From the NCBI GenBank assembly GCA_001579985.1, contig LRSR01012852.1:1-56760 (forward strand): a stretch of DNA of 56,760 nucleotides, given 5' to 3'. The notes beneath the pieces are model-generated. The model worked only from the letters and a program-made list of their open reading frames with translations. It was not told where the DNA came from and did not search any database. The stretch comes from Hypsibius dujardini (lineage: Eukaryota; Tardigrada; Eutardigrada; Parachela; Hypsibiidae). A program made the translations under genes and the position numbers. This document shows positions 42,531 through 54,000 of the stretch, in pieces. Positions within the stretch are counted from its first letter, which is position 1; each line of letters starts with the position of its first letter.

Positions 42531-45500
42531 TCGCACTCTTCCGAAATGCAAGATCTCCCAAAACGCCAGTGAAAATGTCACCATATCTCCACATAAGATG
42601 TAATATTCCAGTGATTATTTTATCGCATTCTAGTTATTTTATTATATTTTTCAATAATCGACATGTTATTACAAAGTCTCGAAATATCGATCAGCATGCA
42701 GCTGGCATATATGTTCTTTCTCTTTGTGTAGTAGCCACTCGTGAGCATGCGTCAAGTGGGCAGCTGCACACCGCGACGCGAAGAACCCTTTTAAAAGAGC
42801 AATTTTCCTGACAAATCTTTCCAAATTTCTGTCAGATTATTATGGGCTCTATCTCTCATAAAGGCTCCGGCCTCTTGAAACGTTTTTTTCTCTGCAGTCA
42901 TTGCGGAGTGTCCAAAACAGGTCTAGGTTTTCAAGGAGAAATTATTTTTGTGGGAGTGTTTGAAGGTGTGGCGTGGGTCACTATTGAGATTGGGTCTCTT
43001 GGGTGAGATTGTCTGGCATTTTCCACAGTTTCGGTAGAACCTCACTTTTACGCCTGTAATAAATGATCACATGGACAGGCATGGTGGCATAAACATTTTT
43101 AGATATGTACTCTACAGTACATTACTATTTATTTAAACGAGACATCCAAAGGCACATATTTTTCCAGTTTCAAACACTCGAAAAAGTAAAGTGAAATTGT
43201 GCACGGAATCGTCGTATTGCGAGGGTGCTTATTACAAGTGGGGTATACCGCCGATTGTCCGGTTATCCTCTGCCGTTCAGACAGTATCTGCCCCTTACGC
43301 AGTTTCCGTCGGTGAAGCATCGATACTTCGATTGGGGACCTGTATTTTTACGGGCAATACGAACCTTAGCAGCGTCAGCAGCATCATTTGAAGAAGCTTG
43401 ATTCAATTGAGACAACAACGATAAAACTGGTGTACCCTAAACAGTGCAGCCAAGGCGATTGGAATTATTGTGTGATGGGTTATCTATGGCCTTTTATAGT
43501 ACTATGGTCTGTGATTTTACTGAAGTAAATTGACAGACCGGACATAGGGTGTATGACGTGAGTCCCGACAAACACGTTGCAGTCATTCAAACTGGCCTCC
43601 CTAGCGTGGCTATCTAGCCAAAGAGAACCCATCTATCTTGATTATTTATCTTTACTATCTCCAAAATAACGCGTAACAGGGATGCACACCTTTTTTAAGC
43701 GGTTTTAAAAAAATTAAATGGTGAAATAGCATGTTTTGAGGTAGTTTAAACTTATTTAATCCTAAAATAGCGAATTCTAGAAACATTAAAAATGTTAATA
43801 GGCTTTGTTGGGAAATTGTGGTACCAATAAGTTGCGCTAGAAACGGTGTATCCCTACTGTAAGAACTGTAACCTAGCCACTCCACTGGCCAAGACGAACA
43901 GCGACGTATACTCCCACACAAACATATGTTGGAATTGTACTTTATATTCCTGAAAAGTCCAACCACACCGATCGAATGCATAGCACAAAAAATGTTAGCC
44001 ACAGTTATTATGATGTTTTGGCACAACTATTCCAAATCAGAAACGTTAGTTCTTCCCCCCCAGATCATCATCAGTCAGTAGCCGATTCTTTTAATTCAAT
44101 CGTCAATTTTTCTCCAGAAGTTGCTTATAGAGTTCACGTAGTCCTTCAACGTCCTTATCTTCCCACATGTTTTAGTGATCTTTTGGTCGCCGGAAATATG
44201 TCCATTCGTTGTCTTTCAAAGTTTTATCAACCCTATTTGGTGAATGACTATTGTCAAAAGATAGGTACATATTTCAAATTTCCTTCCATATTTTAAATAC
44301 TATTTTCATGCCTTTCAGAAGTTCTCAAAGAAGAATTTGGAATGGCGCAATCAGCTTGGTTTCAGGAGGCTAAAACCAAAATTTCCGTTTTCATTTCCGT
44401 TTTCCATTATTTCCATTTTCAGAATAACAGAGAAGCACATTTTTTGTGAACGGTTTAAATTTTTAAATTTACCTATTTCCTTCCTAGAATGGTTCTTGGA
44501 CTCAGTAATGCCATTTTGTTAAATTAAAAATCCATAAAAAAAATTTAAGATTTGGTTCGTTGGCAGGATAATGAGGCAGTGATGGCTCCGTGCAGCGTAA
44601 CGACACAACAAGTGAAAACCCCACACTACCTCATAATACACACTACTGCTGCCTATATGGCATACACTAGAGAATGCAGTCAGTCGAGCACGCATAGTAA
44701 GTTTGAGAATAGTCACTCAAGTTTCCAATAGTTCCGGGGTAAATTGTTATCTTTAGGGTATGGGTTAAGATTACCGGCAAAATTGGTTGATGAAAATGGC
44801 TTGTCTTGGGGATCATTTCAGATTATTTTAGGCCTTAAAAACCAATTCTAAAAATTATAAACATTTAATAGACTTTGTTGGAAAATTGAAGTGTCGATAC
44901 GTTACACCAGAAATCCTTACTAATTACACATACATTAGTTTACAGTTTAGTTTGTTTGCATAATGTAACAGCCCAGTGTTCAATCTACTGTTTCGGAACC
45001 TAGAACGGGTTCGCAAAACGTCAATGCAGTACAAAAGTATTATTAATAGGCCGTTTCTGGCGTAAATTGTTGGAAGCATAAATATTGGAGGTTTCGATGT
45101 ATTTTTTAACTTGATATACAATTAATAACTATGTTTTATATTATTGCTATAATAAATTATTTTGTGTGTAATCTACCTAAAACTAGCTCAAAACAAATTA
45201 TTTTTTTCAATTTATTTTTTTGATGTTTGGAACTGCAAAGAAAAAAGCCTTTCCATGTTTTTACGATTTTTTATTTGAGCTCACAAACGAAACACCCCAT
45301 TTCAACCATATATTGGAAAAGGAAAACAAACGCGTGTTGCTGGGTTTACGTGCGTGGTTGGGCTGATACACAGCAAGATGCTGCTCGATTAAACACTTTT
45401 TTGTGGAAGCAGCAACTCTAAATTTGAAAATATTCTTCCGACAACGTGTGAGCACCAATTTCTGGAAGACCAATTTTTGGAGGACCAAAAAAAGGTTCAT

Positions 45501-45895
45501 AGAAAGATTTGTGATGAATGGAAACTGGTTTAGAATACAGGCAGAGAACCCCACTTTCATTGTTGACATTTTTTTTCATCGAGGACTCCAGCTTCTTCGA
45601 CCTCCCTGAGGTTAATCTACATGAAATTTTGATTCTTTTTCAGCTCATAAAAATGGTGAGGCAGAAAGTTAAACTTTTTATGTTTAAGATCCACATTACG
45701 ATATAAGGCGTGCCCCCGGAAAGGGGCCTGCTGTTTATGAATACGTCCCGAGGGAAAACAGACGGGTATGTTTTTATTATTACACACGTTTTCTGCCATG
45801 TCTGTGTTGATTATGGTGGCCAGGCAGATCCGAATGACAATGTTTAGTTCAGTTAACTTGTCCGTGCGCGTCCATGCTGGAGATGTGCGCAGTGT
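42531..45895. other. Gene-poor 3.4-kb interval
   Basis: No supported gene. Small frames at 43191-43391 and 43976-44296 have no family features. A diverged direct repeat is present: TTAATAGGCTTTGTTGGG at about 43797 and TTAATAGACTTTGTTGGA at about 44868, each followed by a similar 40-base stretch and preceded by related AT-rich sequence. This suggests decayed copies of one transposon. Confidence 0.45.
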
Positions 45896-47190
45896 GTCTA
45901 GAGCACCTTGGAACGGCGAAACAAATTTTCAACAAAAAACGGAAACAAATGGGCAGAAAACAGAGGTAGGCAAGTGGTGAGGCGAGAGATTGTCGCCGTT
46001 CGTTTCTCAATTGTCACCCCAACGCCGGTGCGTTGCAGCAGTGCACCCATCAGCTCCAACCCCTTCGACGTGGGGCATTTCAAAGCAGGCTGGAATTCTA
46101 GCATTGACGCTGTTGCTGCAAATATGGACTTTGCAACGCCACCGTAGACAAAAATTTCGCATCTGTTCATGTTAATTTCCAAGTCGACTTCAGCACCTAT
46201 TCGTATAACGCACCTCATGTTCTCCATCACCACTTCCGTCGTACCACTTATTGTGGTGTCGTCCAGAAACCAACTGTTGAGGGGAGAATGCATGGATCTA
46301 GAAAGGGTATGAGTCACGAGACAAAATAACGGGGGGCAAGAGGGTCGCCTTGTTGGACTCCGCACCCCAATGACAAAAGAGGTCCCCCCAGAACAGATGA
46401 AAGGGAAAGAAAGAACGGTACATCTGCCATACCAGTGGATACAGGTGTGGCAGATGTGACCGAACGGCGACCAACAGTTTGTCTTTCCGGATGGTGTTGA
46501 AAGCGTTGCGAAAATTCATCTTGAGCAGTACTTCAGTCTCCCTACCAGCCGGCATAAAGGCCCGTGTGGCGGCCGTCTCGACTCCACTGCGGATGCCTAC
46601 CCGAACTTAGCAGGACGCAAGAGCTCACCCATCTCCACCATAACACGGCGATTTAGTATCTCCCCTAGAAGCCGGCGCAAGGTGTTTCTACGGCGTCGGA
46701 CACCGCCGTCTTTCTTCAGAAATGCAGTAAGGAAGGCACCATACAGCAGACCAAGGCAGACCTCCAGAAGGACCGAACCGTTGGCCATAACATTGAGGAG
46801 GGATGTAAGACGTTTGCACAGCCAAACAGCTGTGTTCCCGGACAAAGTGTGGATGAAATCTTTGAGATGCTGTGGGCTCCATCCAAACCCGCTGCCAAAC
46901 CGTTGAGAAAGGACTAAACGACTGAGAGAATCTCCGTCGGAGTGATAGGGTCGGGTGAGGGTTCGGCGGCAGTCGGTGGTGGAAGAAAAAGTGCGTTAAT
47001 GTAAACCGGTGAATGTTTGGTTTTGAGGATGGCGAAGATTGCGGTTGAGGAAGGGGCAACAGATTCATCGAATGACAAAAAGCAAACAGCCCCGCTGACG
47101 TTCCCATCCTGCATCTTCCGTTTACCCGCCGTCGCCAGATTGGAATCCGATGATGCAGGTTTTGGTCTCTGCGACAGGAAATTATTCACT
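45896..47190 (-). pseudogene. Broken non-LTR retrotransposon reverse transcriptase
   Basis: Read on the minus strand, successive frames give the RT order: a proline-rich lead ending INALFLPPP (about 46970), then FLKKDGGVRR (about 46730; the conserved KxxGGxRPI motif), LLKMNFRNAFNTIRKDKLL (about 46520), then PLFCLVTHTL and the catalytic block WFLDDTTISG (about 46260). Two or more frame changes separate these, for example between 46597 and 46555 and near 46365-46298, so no full protein can be made. Such elements copy themselves by target-primed reverse transcription. The endonuclease and both ends were not identified. A cysteine/histidine-rich frame at about 47420-47570 may be its N-terminal part. 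Confidence 0.8.
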
Positions 47191-49200
47191 TAACTTAGGT
47201 TGTTCTTTAATACATAAACCAGAATTTTTTTTGACGGCTCGTCGAGCAAGGAGAAAGCACCGAACGCGAAGGTTTGTAAACATCGCCAGGATGGCAAGTC
47301 GTTTTAATTAATGCAATCTTCGACCAATTTGATTCACCAAGGATTGTGCGACAGATTGACGTGCTGCTTTTGGAATGCGGTGGATGAGCCTGTTAAATTG
47401 CGCAGGTTTCGGAGTTAGGAGCACAGGTCGGCAGCTCTTGAAGGTGAGACAGCAGTCGTGTCGGTAGGCAGAGTGGCGACGGGTGCAGGCAAAACAATTG
47501 GGATGGCTGGCGGTACTTTTGTCATGGCGGCATCCTTCAAGCAGGTGACAGATTATAGGCCGTTCGGGTGATAACGGGCCCATCCCGCGTTGCTGGCAAA
47601 ACTGCGTCCACAGAGCTCGCAGATGCGCATCTAAAATGACGCGGTTGGAAATATTCTGAATAATCCTTGATTGATTGATGCTTGCTTGATGAGAGATTGC
47701 TTGCTTGATTGACAAATATTTAGTGATAAATGACTGACGACTGATAAGACCGACGACTGATTGACGAATCGATTGACGATTGGTAAGTGATTGCTTGATA
47801 GATAAATTTGAATTATTTTTTTTAATCCTGAACACCTTTTCTTTGTTGCGGATTCAAGATCGAATCAAGCTGATGGAGTTCTGCGGAAGGGATAGACAGA
47901 CGTTCTTTGAAATAGTGTTCTTTCACGGAGGCACCGGAAAAAAATTACAAGTTCCTGCTGATTACCGTTAACGTTATCACTTACGTCATCATCAACCATC
48001 ATGAACTGTTTAGCTATCTAGACGCTGCTCTGATCTTCTAAAAAGCATTCTACATTTCCATCGAAGAAGTTGTTTATGTTTTTTAATCATGTCATCTGGT
48101 TGTGGAATAAAAACAGCGAACCCCGTTTGTGTATTGCGATGATTTGATTTTGATCATGTCGCTTTAAAAAAATTAGTGAACGGTTGATTGATTGATCTGG
48201 AACATGACGGTTCACTATTCTCCTCAAAGATTGATTGATTATTCATCTCGTTCCACCAAGATAGTGAATGGCTGATTGATTGGTTGTGTAAAATGTTTTC
48301 TTTAACTGAAATTAATGGTAACTGAAATTAAATTTTTACTGATATTACACAGATTATGTGTGTCGGTGAGCCAGTGATGTGATGTGTGTGTGCATACTGT
48401 ACGCGTATATCGAATAATACACTTCAAATTGCGTTGGGTTTTTTAAGTTTTCCGGTCAGCATTTTCATTTGCATACGGAATATTTCAACACTTGCGGTGT
48501 TACGAACGATGCTTTGTCGATTTGATTTCGACAAAAAACTCGAAAACCAGTCGGTATAGTTTTAAAAAACTGGTTAGTTGAGGCAGTCAACGTGTGCTTT
48601 ATTTTCAGGATTAAAGTTTGTCTACTTTTTACAGCATAATGAAATTGTAATTTTCGGAAGCGTTGTTGGTTTTAAACAATTTACTCGACAAAGGTCTAGT
48701 TAGGTGTGTACTCGTATTAAACAAATACCCTAGCGACGCTATTTTAAGGCGCAACGCAAACTGCGTTTTCCCTATATCTTACCCTTGGTGTACGTAAAAA
48801 ACTACATACCCACTAAAATATGCATCAGTCTTCAGTTATGCAATTTACCGACGGCCCACTTCTTTCGTGATCTTGAAAAATTTTCAATCAAGAGATCAAT
48901 CAATCAAAAAGCAGGCTCTTACGTTAGCTACCGGCGGACGGAGCCTCTCCGATTTTCTCCGCTCTGGCAAATTTTCGCCGAGACAATCCATGAGGCAAAG
49001 ACCAGCGCTACAAAATTGTACTTTGATTTTCAGTAAAAAAAGATTTCGAGATATTTTAAACAGAAAAGATAAATTTTTAACGGTAAATAATTGGAATAAA
49101 ATATTTACGGCAATTCAGACGGACTGGTGGGAAAACAGCTCGGAGGGGGGGGGGGTGATTACAGCTGTGGTTTAGAATCGCGTTACTACAGTAATGTTTT
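47191..49200. other. Gene-poor interval with GATT-rich low complexity
   Basis: 47640-47800 and 48185-48280 hold degenerate GATTGATTGA words. The frame with CHLLEGC and CFACTRRH on the minus strand near 47520 may belong to the retrotransposon at its right. A frame at 48867-49175 with RQSMRQRPALQNC is unrecognised. Poly-G at 49145-49156. Confidence 0.4.
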
Positions 49201-49229
49201 TTTACTACTATTCCATTGAGATTCATTTA

Positions 49230-50060
49230 TTTTATTAGCAAGTGTACTTCTCTTGCTAAGCGGTTTGAAGGAATTCAACTTAAACATCAAACTCAACAAC
49301 GTATCCTACATACATCGAAAGCTGTCTCCCCAAAGAGGAAAAATCGCATTACACCTACGCAGCGAAAAAGAGAACAATGAATTGAGCACGTTATTCAGAT
49401 GCTGAAAGGAAAGAAACGTTTTGAAAAAATTCAGATTATAAATTTCATTCAGAAAACTTTATTTAAGAATAAAAAATATTTTTCAGATAAAGATTTAAAT
49501 TGAAACAAAAAATCAAAACGCTCCCTGCCGCAATTATTTGAACAAGGATTATTTTCTGTTGAAGTTTAAGGCATGTCACTTCAGCAACTTTAATTTTAGT
49601 GTTTCTGACATCAAAGTGCGGTATGCCTATGTGTATGTAAATTTCAAGGATACGAGCGAATGAGCAATTGAAAAACTACTTCAAATTAGAGAACTGCCAA
49701 TATTCATTGGGTACACACTTTTGGATCTCCTCGTTATTTGTTTTAGTTCGTCTACTCACACTCATTTTTTTTATTAACTCCGTTTCACACTCTGGCATAT
49801 ACTTTTTTAATACAGTTCGTCTTAAGTTATTCTTCTTTTCTATATCATATTTTTCTCTTAAATTTGCTAAAAAGTATCATGTTTTTTATTTTTCTCCTTT
49901 GTATTGTTTTTCACGTAATGTATATTGTTCTTTTTGTAATGGAAATACAATATTAGTGCTCCCCATATAAGCCACATACAACCCTTTAACTTCGTTTATC
50001 CCACATTTAGCTTCTACATTTTCTAGTATTTTTGAGTTGCAGTCTTTCATGGAGTAGTAG
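49230..50060. other. AT-rich island next to the viral-type ATPase relic
   Basis: Both strands have unusually A/T-rich pseudo-coding stretches. On the minus strand, 49700-50060 reads Lys/Asn/Tyr-rich protein broken by stops. On the plus strand, 49235-49360 is open. The composition resembles AT-rich viral or Polinton genes rather than host exons, but no second protein was identified. Confidence 0.4.
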
Positions 50061-50480
50061 TACTGGCTATTTTTTTTCTCAGTAACAGGAAGTTCGTTGA
50101 AGTTTGCGTACAGAATATCAAGCTGGTACCGTAGTGTCGGTTCTTAGTAAACAATTGTTCAATAAACTTATTGCTAGTACTCTCAGTATGGAAGTCATCA
50201 ACTACGACTAGGGTTTGCTTTTTATATCAAACACCATTACATCTGCAACTTTATTAAAAAAATCCTTTTAGTTCTTAGGATGAGCGCTCAGATTTATTGT
50301 GGGTAAATCAACAATTTGCTCTCGCTCTACTAATTTATTGAAAAACACGTCGTATTCAGAATCGTTGCTTGGGTTAATAATGACTATTTGATCCCACATA
50401 TCATTTTCAACTCCTATTTTAATCAAATTCATCACTAATATTTTTTTCGGAAAAAATTCCGCGGTATTTATTTGCTTACG
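50060..50480 (-). pseudogene. Relic of an A32-type (FtsK/HerA) packaging ATPase, viral or Polinton-like
   Basis: On the minus strand a Walker-B-like strand (LVVVDD, about 50195-50213) is followed some 20 residues later by RHYGTS and a Q-containing strand. That arrangement is typical of packaging ATPases of nucleocytoplasmic DNA viruses, adintoviruses and Polinton/Maverick elements. Upstream there is a strand/helix segment (DQIVIINPS) as found after the P-loop, but no Walker A motif is present. At least one stop (near 50270) and two frame shifts break the reading, so the piece is dead. The local codon use is far more A/T-rich than that of host exons. It probably marks an old insertion of a DNA virus or giant transposon. 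A cellular origin is unlikely but not excluded. Confidence 0.55.
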
Positions 50481-50540
50481 GTTTGAGCTATGGGCATTAT
50501 ATACTTTTGGTCGACAACAGCAGATAGATGCTATTTTTTC

Positions 50541-50545
<5 letters not shown>
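50478..50545 (+). pseudogene. Short duplicated piece of sulfatase exon 6 and intron 6
   Basis: GGTTTGAGCTATGGGCATTA through TTTTGGTCGACAACAGCAGA matches the end of sulfatase exon 6 (30158-30202: GGTTCGAGCTATGGACAACC through TTTGGTCGAAAACAACAGAT). It is followed, as there, by a CTGT tract (50538-50600). It is out of frame and isolated. Confidence 0.6.
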
Positions 50546-50572
<27 letters not shown>

Positions 50573-50600
50573 TGCTGGCTGACTGGCTGTCTGTCTGTCC
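50541..50600. repeat. CTGT tract
   Basis: CTGTCTGTCTGTTTGTCTG and similar words adjoining the sulfatase-like fragment, in the same order as in sulfatase intron 6. Confidence 0.85.
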
Positions 50601-51090
50601 GCCAGTATCGTACGGCCAATAATCTCCCTAATGCTAACCTCCTTTCTGAAAGCCCCCCAGTTTGGTTCATTCGAAATAAAAGGTTAAAAATTGGAATCAA
50701 TAATAAATAGCTCAGTCAAATTTAATGTAAATTACATGAGTCTCTTTTAAGGTGCGGGTATCGATCAGGCTCTTGACCATTTTTGTGCTCCACAGGCTGT
50801 GCGGCTTCGTTCAATAATTGAATAGTTATCACTTGTGCCATTTCAACTTAAATGTGCATGACGCACAGCATTTATCGAGACTGTCTGTTTGCTCATTACA
50901 AAATTAAAATCATTGGTGACAGTGGAAAATTTTTTGCTAGGAATCACGTGATTTTTGTATCTGGAAAGTATTATTTAGAAAATTGCCTGCAATTCAAATG
51001 TTCTGTCCCAATTTCTCAATTCTGATACGGGAATTTTTTTCCCTTCAAAATTCACTTTTCGAGATAATTCCTGAATAACACAGACACAAC
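50601..51090. other. Upstream flank of the receptor gene
   Basis: No gene or clear promoter element was seen; AT-rich. Confidence 0.4.
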
Positions 51091-54000
51091 ATGAATACAT
51101 GGCTCGCTGGAATTTCCTTCCTTCTTTTTGTAAGCGTATATGGTAGCATCATCCAGGTTGAGATCGCCTGTCCCGGTGTGATCAACCTCGTCAGTGAACT
51201 GGGTCTCGGCTACCAGGGCCCGGCCTTTGACGCCGCAATCCACGAATCCAATAATCGTTACGCTGGAATTTTCAATTTCACGAGGAAGGCTCTTGTGTAC
51301 CCCGGCAGGGTGGAGAATATGGCCGCATTGGTTGCAGAGAGTGCCAATATGGTGGCGGCCTGGTTTTTCAACGGGGAAAAAGGCTCACCCGAAACGGTCA
51401 GGGCCATCATTGCGCCAGGTACAGTAGTCGAGACGCCCGATCATCTACCCTACGCCTTTGCATTCTCAGTTAGTAAGCTGGCAAAATATCATGTTAGTTC
51501 AAATAGCAATCAATCTACACGATAGTAAAAAATGACGTTTTTCATTTGGCGAACCCCAGAAGCTCCCAAAAAGTTGTCATAATCTGTTGATTCGCAGCAT
51601 GATTTGAACTCTCTCAAAAAAGAGTCCAGCACATTTTTGTTAATTATGAACACTGATATCGAAACCAACACACGCAGTTTTTATCGTAAGCCCTTAAAGG
51701 TGAGTAAATGTTCGTGATGGACCCTGTAGTCCGTATGGCAATTTCCGTATAATCAAAAAGCAGTTAATATCATCAAAATAAACAATTTCTGATTGAGAAA
51801 TGCAATTTAAAGTGAAAGGGTATCAGCGAATATTTTTCGGAATTTAGGGGGTGGAGCGGGGGGTGCAATACAAATTTTTTATATTTTTGCTGGTGAAAAA
51901 AAGGAATTGTTGCACTCCCCCGCAGTTGTATAATTATTAAAAAATAAAATTGCATCCCTCGCAGCCCCTCGAACTAATTATGGGGGAGGGGGTGCAAGTG
52001 TCTCGTTGCACCCCCCCCCCCCCGCGGTTACGCCTCTGGTGATATTTGACCCCTGCAAATTCGAAAATTATTTGACTGACACCAATCGATTTCAAATTAA
52101 ATTTTTGGATGGGAACAGTCAAACTCGTTTTTTCTTTCACTTTATACGCTGTGTTTCATTTTACGGCAAGCAGCTTTGAGTCTGTTTCCCCTGCACTGGA
52201 TCAGGTACTTTTGACGGCTAGCTCGCTAACTAATACATCCTCATTTCAACGGTATAGGCTCCCTCGACTCGACCAATGTCCATCAGTTGATGGCCAACTG
52301 GAACATAATGGCCATCACAGTGTAAGTTATAATAACCCCTCTCCTCCCATCCAGCACAATTAGGTTTGTTGAATAGCCAATTGAACCGTTTAATTTTAAT
52401 TCTCCGAGACGATTTTTCTGAACAGGGATCAATTGATTTGGCGGAGACTCAAAGGGACATTGGTCAGCATTCGTAAAACCAAATATAGCCAAAACGGGGG
52501 GGGGGACTTGTAGTATAAGCCAACTAATTCCAGCACTTGGTGGGTCGAGTCAGGGCGCTTGCCCATCCTGAAAATAATATTAGTTGGATTGCATACACAA
52601 ATATCTCTGAACCAACTGTGCTAACACAAGTGATCCAAAAACGGGTACAAAAGTATGTATGAAAAAATGTTTGTAAAATCAGATTGACGTCATCAAAATA
52701 TTTCAAGATACAAATATCAAACAATCTGAGATCTCTTCTGCGTTACATAGAAGCGGTGGCCTAAAATCGGAATACTCCTTGAGAGGTCCCCTCATGGTGG
52801 AGCTGGCATTTACCGGGACGCGACATCCCGCCGCCGGGATAGTCGCGACAATTCGTCTGTGCAACTGGACGTCACTCTTCCTCGTCGCCGACAGCGACTC
52901 TAGTCCGGTCTTCAAGACGACCGCCGGTGAAATCGTCAAACTCGCAGCTGCAACGGCCGGCGTAAATAACGCTAAATCACATGAACCCTTACTGACATTC
53001 GTTCAGCGGATCGTCGCGTCAAGTGATGCCATCGCTTTTCAATCGACAATTCATAGACTCCTATTGGAGTTCCAAATCAGCAGTCGAGGTAAACCTCCAC
53101 TGCCATGAATAAGGCAAAATTGCGTCAGAACTTGGCGCACCAGCCCATAATTTAAATATTGAGATGAGTCTATGCAAATAAATGCCAAAATCAAAGTAAG
53201 GACTTCTAACTGCTGACGCAAACATATTTAAGTTCGAAAACCTCCTAACTTCAAAGGCCATGATAACCATTATTTTTTTAGGTAATTTATACATTTTAAA
53301 TACACTGCATTCCCCAGACGCACAACGCTTGAATTTTCGAATAGAAGATCTAGCTAGATTTAGGATGGTTTCGGTATGTCCGTTGTCGTGAATTTTAACG
53401 TTGCAAAAGTTTTCGGCACCTTCTGCATGTTATAAAAGCACTGATTTTTGTTATCCAATTGCCAAAAGTTTATTAAAAAAATTATTAGTTAATTTATTGC
53501 CGCTTTCAGTCAAAGTTTGATCGGACATGAATTTTCCATTAAAAGTTGGCATTAATTTTGTGCGTACTGAAAGTGCGCCAAGCGTTGCACTTTTTTATGC
53601 AGTGTTCACGAGGTGTGGCCGCTCTTTGTGCCAGCACTCCGCCCTCTGACGCCACGCCCGAAGACAAATTCTAATTAGGCCAATTATTTGCAAATTATGC
53701 TTTGCTTGAGTGTGCGTTGTGAATTGATGAATCTCGATATCCGAGAATTACGAGATTGCTTTTCGAAATTATTACTTGCACAACAAATCGGTCAAGATTG
53801 CGAGACGATGAAAAGTGGACTGAATGAAAGTTAGAAATCAATGAAAGCGAGAAGTAGAGTCTCGAACGGACCTTTAAAGACTTATCCTTATCGAATAGAC
53901 AATGCAAACAAGCGCATTCTTCAATCAGGCACAGAAAACACCATTCGCACAAGACAAGAACGAAAACTACTACAGTACGAGAATTACAGTACGAGAACAA

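Noticed and set aside
47308-47835. 175-codon minus-strand frame with a Cys/His cluster as an independent gene
   Set aside because: The N-terminal part is translated GATT repeat, and the Cys/His part more likely belongs to the adjacent broken retrotransposon.
49668-49970. 100-codon Phe/Leu-rich plus-strand frame resembling a membrane protein
   Set aside because: It is antisense to Lys/Asn-rich pseudo-coding sequence of the AT-rich island; the hydrophobicity is a by-product of T-rich composition.
51840-52045. G/C-run-flanked element in receptor intron 1 as a complete transposon
   Set aside because: Only one plausible end (CAGAGGCGTAACC on the minus strand) was found; no matching second end or target duplication.
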